42,843 nt of DNA. Origin: Candidatus Roizmanbacteria bacterium GW2011_GWC1_37_12 (GTDB taxonomy: Bacteria > Patescibacteriota > Microgenomatia > UBA1406 > GWC2-37-13). Shown piece after piece: positions 39,699-42,843 of this stretch. The stretch is from the NCBI GenBank assembly GCA_000991135.1, contig LBST01000010.1, forward strand, positions 1 to 42,843, given 5' to 3'. Position 1 is the first letter of the stretch. Every line of letters begins with the position of its first letter. The notes beneath the pieces were generated by a model. It saw only the letters and a list, made by a program, of their open reading frames with translations, was not told the DNA's origin and made no database searches. The position numbers and the translations under genes are program-made.

Positions 39699-39703
39699 TC
39701 TAA

Positions 39704-40573
39704 ATGTATAGCTATAAATTCAAAAAGCTTCCAAAAAGTACCGTAGAAATCAATCTTGTAATCCCGCTATCTGATATCCAAAAAGAAAAAAGCGAAGCCT
39801 TTTCAAGGCTGCAAAAGGAGTTGACAGTTGAAGGCTTTAGAAAAGGCAAAGTTCCTCTTGTTATTGCGGAGAAACATCTTTCTCCTGAAGCCATCTATCA
39901 AGAGATGATAAGAGTTTTTTTACCCAAAGTTTACGAGGAAATCTTAAAAAAAGAGTCTTTTAAGCCAATAATGAATCCCCGTATCGAACTTATTAAGGCA
40001 AAAGAAGGCGAGGATTGGGAGGTAAAAATTTCCATTGCCGAAAAACCCATTGTTGATCTTAAAAACTACAAAGACGCAGTAAAAAAGATTAAAATCGAAG
40101 CTAAAAAGGAAGATATTTGGATTCCCGGGAAAGACAAAGTTGCTGACGAAAAAAAATCCGAACAAAACAAAAGCAAATTGATCAATCCTATTCTTGAGGT
40201 GATTTTAAAAGAAGTCAAGGTGGAGATCTCTGACCTTATTATCGACGAAGAATTAAATCATAGACTTTCACGGCTTGTTGACGATGTCGAAAAGATCGGT
40301 TTGACCGCCGAAGCTTATCTGAAATCAAAAAATCTGACGATGGATCAACTCAAAGCCAACTACAAGAGGGAAATAGAAGACACCTACAAGCTAGAATTTA
40401 TCTTGGCGGAAATCGCGGATAAAGAAAGTATAAAAGTAGAAAAAGAGGATTTAGAGAAACTTTTGAGGAATATTAAAGACGAAAAAGAACGCGCCTTGGC
40501 CATGCAAAATAGCTACTATTATGCCTCGATCTTGAGAAAACAGAAAACACTTGATTATCTGATTGGCCTGTAG
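39704..40573 (+). CDS. tig: Minimal trigger factor without PPIase domain
   Basis: The 289 residues begin like the trigger factor ribosome-binding domain. The signature GFRKGKVPLVIAEKH is at about 44-58, then YQEMIRVFLPKVYEEILKKESFKPIMNPRIELIKAKEGEDWEVKISIAEKPIVDL. The FKBP-type PPIase domain (about 90 residues) is missing, replaced by a short Lys-rich linker (about 120-160). The C-terminal helical chaperone arms follow (LIIDEELNHRLSRLVDDVEKIGLTAEAYLKSKNLTMDQLK). It binds L23 near the exit tunnel and folds nascent chains. Confidence 0.85.
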   Translation: MYSYKFKKLPKSTVEINLVIPLSDIQKEKSEAFSRLQKELTVEGFRKGKVPLVIAEKHLSPEAIYQEMIRVFLPKVYEEILKKESFKPIMNPRIELIKAKEGEDWEVKISIAEKPIVDLKNYKDAVKKIKIEAKKEDIWIPGKDKVADEKKSEQNKSKLINPILEVILKEVKVEISDLIIDEELNHRLSRLVDDVEKIGLTAEAYLKSKNLTMDQLKANYKREIEDTYKLEFILAEIADKESIKVEKEDLEKLLRNIKDEKERALAMQNSYYYASILRKQKTLDYLIGL

Positions 40574-40579
40574 TAAAAT
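40574..40579 (+). promoter_or_regulatory. -10 box TAAAAT, leaderless start at 40586
   Basis: TAAAAT, AAAGCC and ATG (40586) follow directly. The box overlaps the trigger factor stop region. Confidence 0.45.
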
Positions 40580-40585
40580 AAAGCC

Positions 40586-41197
40586 ATGCAAAAATCAGGT
40601 TCAAATCAAAAATCGCAAACGCCGGTGCCTTACAAAAATCCCCTAGAATCTCTTCGTGATCTTGGAACAAATACAGCCAAAAAGACTGCTAATGCTTTCG
40701 GAAAAATCGGTGGCGGCATGCTCGACCAGTTTTTTGGCGATTATGAATCGGACGATGAAGAATTTCCTCAAAAACCCTTCGAAAAAGAGGCGAAAAAAAC
40801 CGGAAAAAAGCAGGAAATGAAGGTATTTAACTATAGCGAGTATTATGAGGACACGCTTGTTAAAAAACAGATTAAAGAACTGACCCAAGAGATAAAACGC
40901 GAAGTAGAAGCTCTCAAAAAAGCCGACGCTTCATTCATCCAGGAAGTCAAAGATATTGAAAAACTGACGATCAATGAACTCCCAGAAAAGCCAGGCATCT
41001 ATCATATCAGGTTTTTGGAAATCGTTTTGAATATTTTAAGGGTACTTCGGGCCAAGGTTGGCGAGTCAAAAACTTGGTTACAGGCTTTAATGACGCGCAA
41101 GAAAAAAAGAGGTTCTTTATTTGCCGCAAGAAGCAAAAAACAAGGTACTCAATATTCATTAAGTCAAGAACTACAATCTGCTAGATCAGTGCAATAA
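40586..41197 (+). CDS. Unknown soluble coiled-coil protein, 203 aa
   Basis: The N-terminus is low complexity and polar (PVPYKNPLESLRDLGTNTAKK), followed by a Gly-containing helix FGKIGGGMLDQFFGDY, acidic EFPQKPFEKEAKK, then a long charged helix LVKKQIKELTQEIKREVEALKKADASFIQEVKDIEKLTI. FLEIVLNILRVLRAKVGESKTWLQALMTRKKKRG follows, then a basic Gln-rich tail. From memory this fits a conserved unknown family of Microgenomates (possibly DUF5660), which I cannot confirm. Confidence 0.7.
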   Translation: MQKSGSNQKSQTPVPYKNPLESLRDLGTNTAKKTANAFGKIGGGMLDQFFGDYESDDEEFPQKPFEKEAKKTGKKQEMKVFNYSEYYEDTLVKKQIKELTQEIKREVEALKKADASFIQEVKDIEKLTINELPEKPGIYHIRFLEIVLNILRVLRAKVGESKTWLQALMTRKKKRGSLFAARSKKQGTQYSLSQELQSARSVQ

Positions 41198-41278
41198 AAT
41201 TTTCAATTTACAATTTCCCATTTTCAATAAATTTACTATATTTTAATTATCAATATTTGAAAATTAATTCATTGAAAA
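41198..41278. repeat. AT-rich inverted repeat between converging genes
   Basis: No gene is present. ATTTTCAATTTACAATTTCC and GAAAATTAATTCATTGAAAA fold together. It may terminate both genes. It is similar to the TTTGAAA repeats inside recG and pheT. Confidence 0.5.
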
Positions 41279-41842
41279 TTATTCAAGGGCTTTAAGAAAT
41301 GTGTTGACTCCGTGGGCCCAGCTGCCTTTTGATGAGGGAGTGTATTTTTCCATGATCGCGGTTGCTGTCACCAAACCTTTATCTATGTATTCCCGTTTTA
41401 TACCTCGTCCGACCGTCTCAATTGCTTCGTCATATGATTCGAATCGTGTTACCGTCGTTCCATAAATCCCCCATCCCCAGCAGTTATGGGAATCATCTGG
41501 TATGACGCGGCAGAGATTAGATTCCTGCATGGCGATTGCAGGTAACAGCCGGTAATCAAATTGATGTAAGTCAGATACTTCGACGATCTTTTCCGCGTTG
41601 TTATAAAGAGGCGAATTATATTTTCGGAAAAATGATTTAAGGTTAGCGACTCGACCGTCAACGACAGTGGCCTCGGCGCGGTAACCTTCATTGGGCTTAT
41701 TTTTTTCTTCTGCTATGGCAGAAAGGATTTTTTCGATTTGAGTTTGTTTATCAAATACGCCATAGGTTTTTATAACAAGGAAAAAATTTAAACCAGACAA
41801 ACACAGAAAAAGAACAAAATAAATAAGACCCTTTTTGAGCAT
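41279..41842 (-). CDS. Lysozyme-like extracytoplasmic protein, paralogue of 39141
   Basis: The 187 residues start with a basic end and a membrane helix at about 5-25 (GLIYFVLFLCLSGLNFFLVI). The core FDYRLLPAIAMQESNLCRVIPDDSHNCWGWGIYGTTVTRFESYDEAIETVGRGIKREYIDKG is homologous to the protein at 39141 (LLPSIAGLESTFGR). The catalytic Glu is in MQES. The C-terminal KYTPSSKGSWAHGVNTFLKALE is typical of the family. TATAGT ends six bases before the ATG at 41842. Confidence 0.78.
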   Translation of the reverse strand: MLKKGLIYFVLFLCLSGLNFFLVIKTYGVFDKQTQIEKILSAIAEEKNKPNEGYRAEATVVDGRVANLKSFFRKYNSPLYNNAEKIVEVSDLHQFDYRLLPAIAMQESNLCRVIPDDSHNCWGWGIYGTTVTRFESYDEAIETVGRGIKREYIDKGLVTATAIMEKYTPSSKGSWAHGVNTFLKALE

Positions 41843-41848
41843 AATTTA

Positions 41849-41854
41849 ACTATA
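41849..41854 (-). promoter_or_regulatory. -10 box TATAGT, leaderless start of the 41279-41842 gene
   Basis: TATAGT, TAAATT and ATG follow directly on the minus strand. Confidence 0.45.
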
Positions 41855-41864
41855 ATAAATGTGA

Positions 41865-42118
41865 TACCATTATTCAAGGTAGGATTTGCTTTAACATCGT
41901 CAGAAATCATCGCCGACATTGGCACGGAAAAAGAAGTCTAAAAAGAGATCTAATCCTCAAAAATGTGAACTCGGAGGGCAACTTTTAGAACTCTTTTAAT
42001 ATATTTGTCAACCGAGTATTAGAATATTTTAGCAGCAACAAAATCATAATGCCAGTTTTCTCTTAATTTCTATTAAACTATTGTATTTGCTATTCGATAA
42101 AGTATAATAAACCTAATT
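41865..42118. other. Gap with a possible gene remnant
   Basis: No secure gene. A short frame from a TTG at 41917 reads MARKKKSKKRSNPQKCELGG and on to LF before a stop near 41997. It looks like a basic N-terminus of a larger protein that is otherwise gone. TATAAT at about 42103 precedes the small gene at 42119. Confidence 0.3.
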
Positions 42119-42355
42119 GTGTCGTCAGGTGAAAGTACGCGAGTTAAAGCTACACAAAATGAAAAGTGGGCAAGAAGAATCGCACATGCTCACCTTATAG
42201 TTGAAGTTATATTATTTGTTGGAGGGTTTGTGGATTCTATATTAAGAAAATCTGTTAGTCCATTAATAGGTCTCGCTGCTTTAGAATTTCCAATAGCATT
42301 AACTTCAGTTGCGAACGGAATGCTGAAAGAAAATCAGAAAATAAAAGTTTCATAA
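42119..42355 (+). CDS. Unknown small membrane protein, 78 aa
   Basis: The frame begins with GTG. The polar N-terminus (SSGESTRVKATQNEKWARRIAHA) is followed by two hydrophobic segments (LIVEVILFVGGFVDSIL and SPLIGLAALEFPIALTSVANGM). I do not recognise it. TATAAT lies ten bases upstream of the GTG. Confidence 0.5.
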   Translation: MSSGESTRVKATQNEKWARRIAHAHLIVEVILFVGGFVDSILRKSVSPLIGLAALEFPIALTSVANGMLKENQKIKVS

Positions 42356-42406
42356 AAATTGTAGTCTTCAAAAAGAATTTTCGACAGAACTTTATTGTAG
42401 TAAGTA

Positions 42407-42721
42407 TTATTTAAGCTTGTCATGACAATAATTTGGAACTATAACAAAATCGGTTGGTAAAATAGTAACTTTTACTCGTAATAATAGTATGAAATTAGGT
42501 ATAGAATGTATGTGGAATTTTGCAGCCAGCGAATGGTTTTCATCGACATTTACCTTTCCCACCACTGCTTTATCCCCTATCTGGCGGGCCACATCCTCCA
42601 CAATCGGTCCCTGCATCTGACACGGACCGCACCATACTGCCCAAAAATCCACAAGCACCGGTTTAGTACTTTTCAACACCAGCTGTTCGAACGTTGCATC
42701 GGTTATTGTTATATCACTCAT
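42407..42721 (-). CDS. Thioredoxin with an abnormal C-terminus
   Basis: The 104 residues have FWAVWCGPCQMQGPIVEDVARQI (active site WCGPC), GKVNVDENHSLAAKFHIHSIPNFILL (cis-Pro SIP), as in thioredoxin, which reduces protein disulfides. After SIPNFILL the usual FKxGxxVxxxVG segment is replaced by LRVKVTILPTDFVIVPNYCHDKLK without the conserved glycines, so the end is divergent or damaged. AAGGAGG lies three bases before the ATG, a strong Shine-Dalgarno unlike most genes here. TACACT further up is a possible -10. Confidence 0.8.
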   Translation of the reverse strand: MSDITITDATFEQLVLKSTKPVLVDFWAVWCGPCQMQGPIVEDVARQIGDKAVVGKVNVDENHSLAAKFHIHSIPNFILLLRVKVTILPTDFVIVPNYCHDKLK

Positions 42722-42780
42722 AGTCCTCCTTAAGGATCACTAGTGTACCATGTGTATTTTTATTGTACAATATTATTCTT

Positions 42781-42843
42781 ATGCGAATATTTTTCGCCGG
42801 ACCACTCACGGATCTAAAGAATCCGGACGCTACCAAAGCGTTT
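42781..42843 (+). CDS. Nucleoside 2-deoxyribosyltransferase-like, N-terminus only
   Basis: The 21 visible residues MRIFFAGPLTDLKNPDATKA match the opening of the nucleoside 2-deoxyribosyltransferase family (xIYFAGPL). Such enzymes move deoxyribose between bases in salvage. The gene continues beyond the window. The call rests on a short motif. Confidence 0.5.
   Translation, partial: MRIFFAGPLTDLKNPDATKAF

Overview
This window looks like a chromosomal segment of a Patescibacteria/CPR bacterium, most likely of the Microgenomates (OP11) type. That is inferred from several things together: AT-rich compact gene order, trimmed housekeeping proteins (trigger factor without its PPIase domain, PheT without its tRNA-binding OB domain, ThrRS without TGS, a delta-prime-like protein without Walker A), a full type IV pilus system, small lysozyme-like and PRC/MgtE-CBS proteins, and a 16S rRNA with non-standard 530- and 790-loop sequences. 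UGA is a normal stop (mreB and the nuclease gene end in TGA), so this is not a code-25 lineage.

Layout. 112-2240: tRNA-Val(UAC), a PRC/MgtE_N/CBS protein and a SAM hydrolase. 2339-3847: a complete 16S rRNA (minus strand) with no 23S or 5S after it. 4223-5851: an AT-rich pair, an unknown gene and a Ser/Thr kinase with a late nonsense codon. 5860-9076: mreB divergent from an O-antigen-ligase-like gene. 9073-16727: two groups of pilin genes around rpmF-nusB-rnc-rpsP, plus pilM-N-O. 16771-17577: a RAYT transposase between identical 29-bp repeats. 17574-22226: a delta-prime-like gene, then pilB-pilT-pilC. 22339-26977: recG, a small membrane ORF, an SNase, a second RAYT in its own palindromes, and an unknown gene. 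27040-31058: class A PBP and a membrane-anchored NBR1/FW-domain protein. 31074-36998: translation operon thrS-infC-rpmI-rplT-pheS-pheT behind a leader-peptide attenuator. 37047-42843: tRNA-Val(GAC), a radical-SAM tRNA methylthiotransferase, two lysozyme-like paralogues, a minimal trigger factor, small unknown genes, a thioredoxin and the start of a nucleoside deoxyribosyltransferase.

Four observations stand out. (1) Palindromic repeats, some clearly tied to RAYT transposases, lie in frame inside conserved genes (recG, pheT, mtaB, the ligase) and add recurrent peptides such as NLAS(L/F)HL, SATSEVA and IHELSL. (2) thrS has a textbook attenuator: a 14-residue leader peptide with three consecutive Thr codons, mutually exclusive hairpins and a U-tract terminator. 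(3) At thirteen genes a -10-like hexamer ends exactly six bases before the start codon, so transcripts would begin at the start codon (leaderless). A perfect TTGACA-17-TATAAT promoter followed at once by a terminator hairpin, ahead of a lysozyme-like gene, is the striking exception. (4) The 16S 530 loop carries compensatory base-pair swaps that preserve structure but mismatch the common V4 primers.

All calls come from reading the sequence and remembering protein families. No database search was run.
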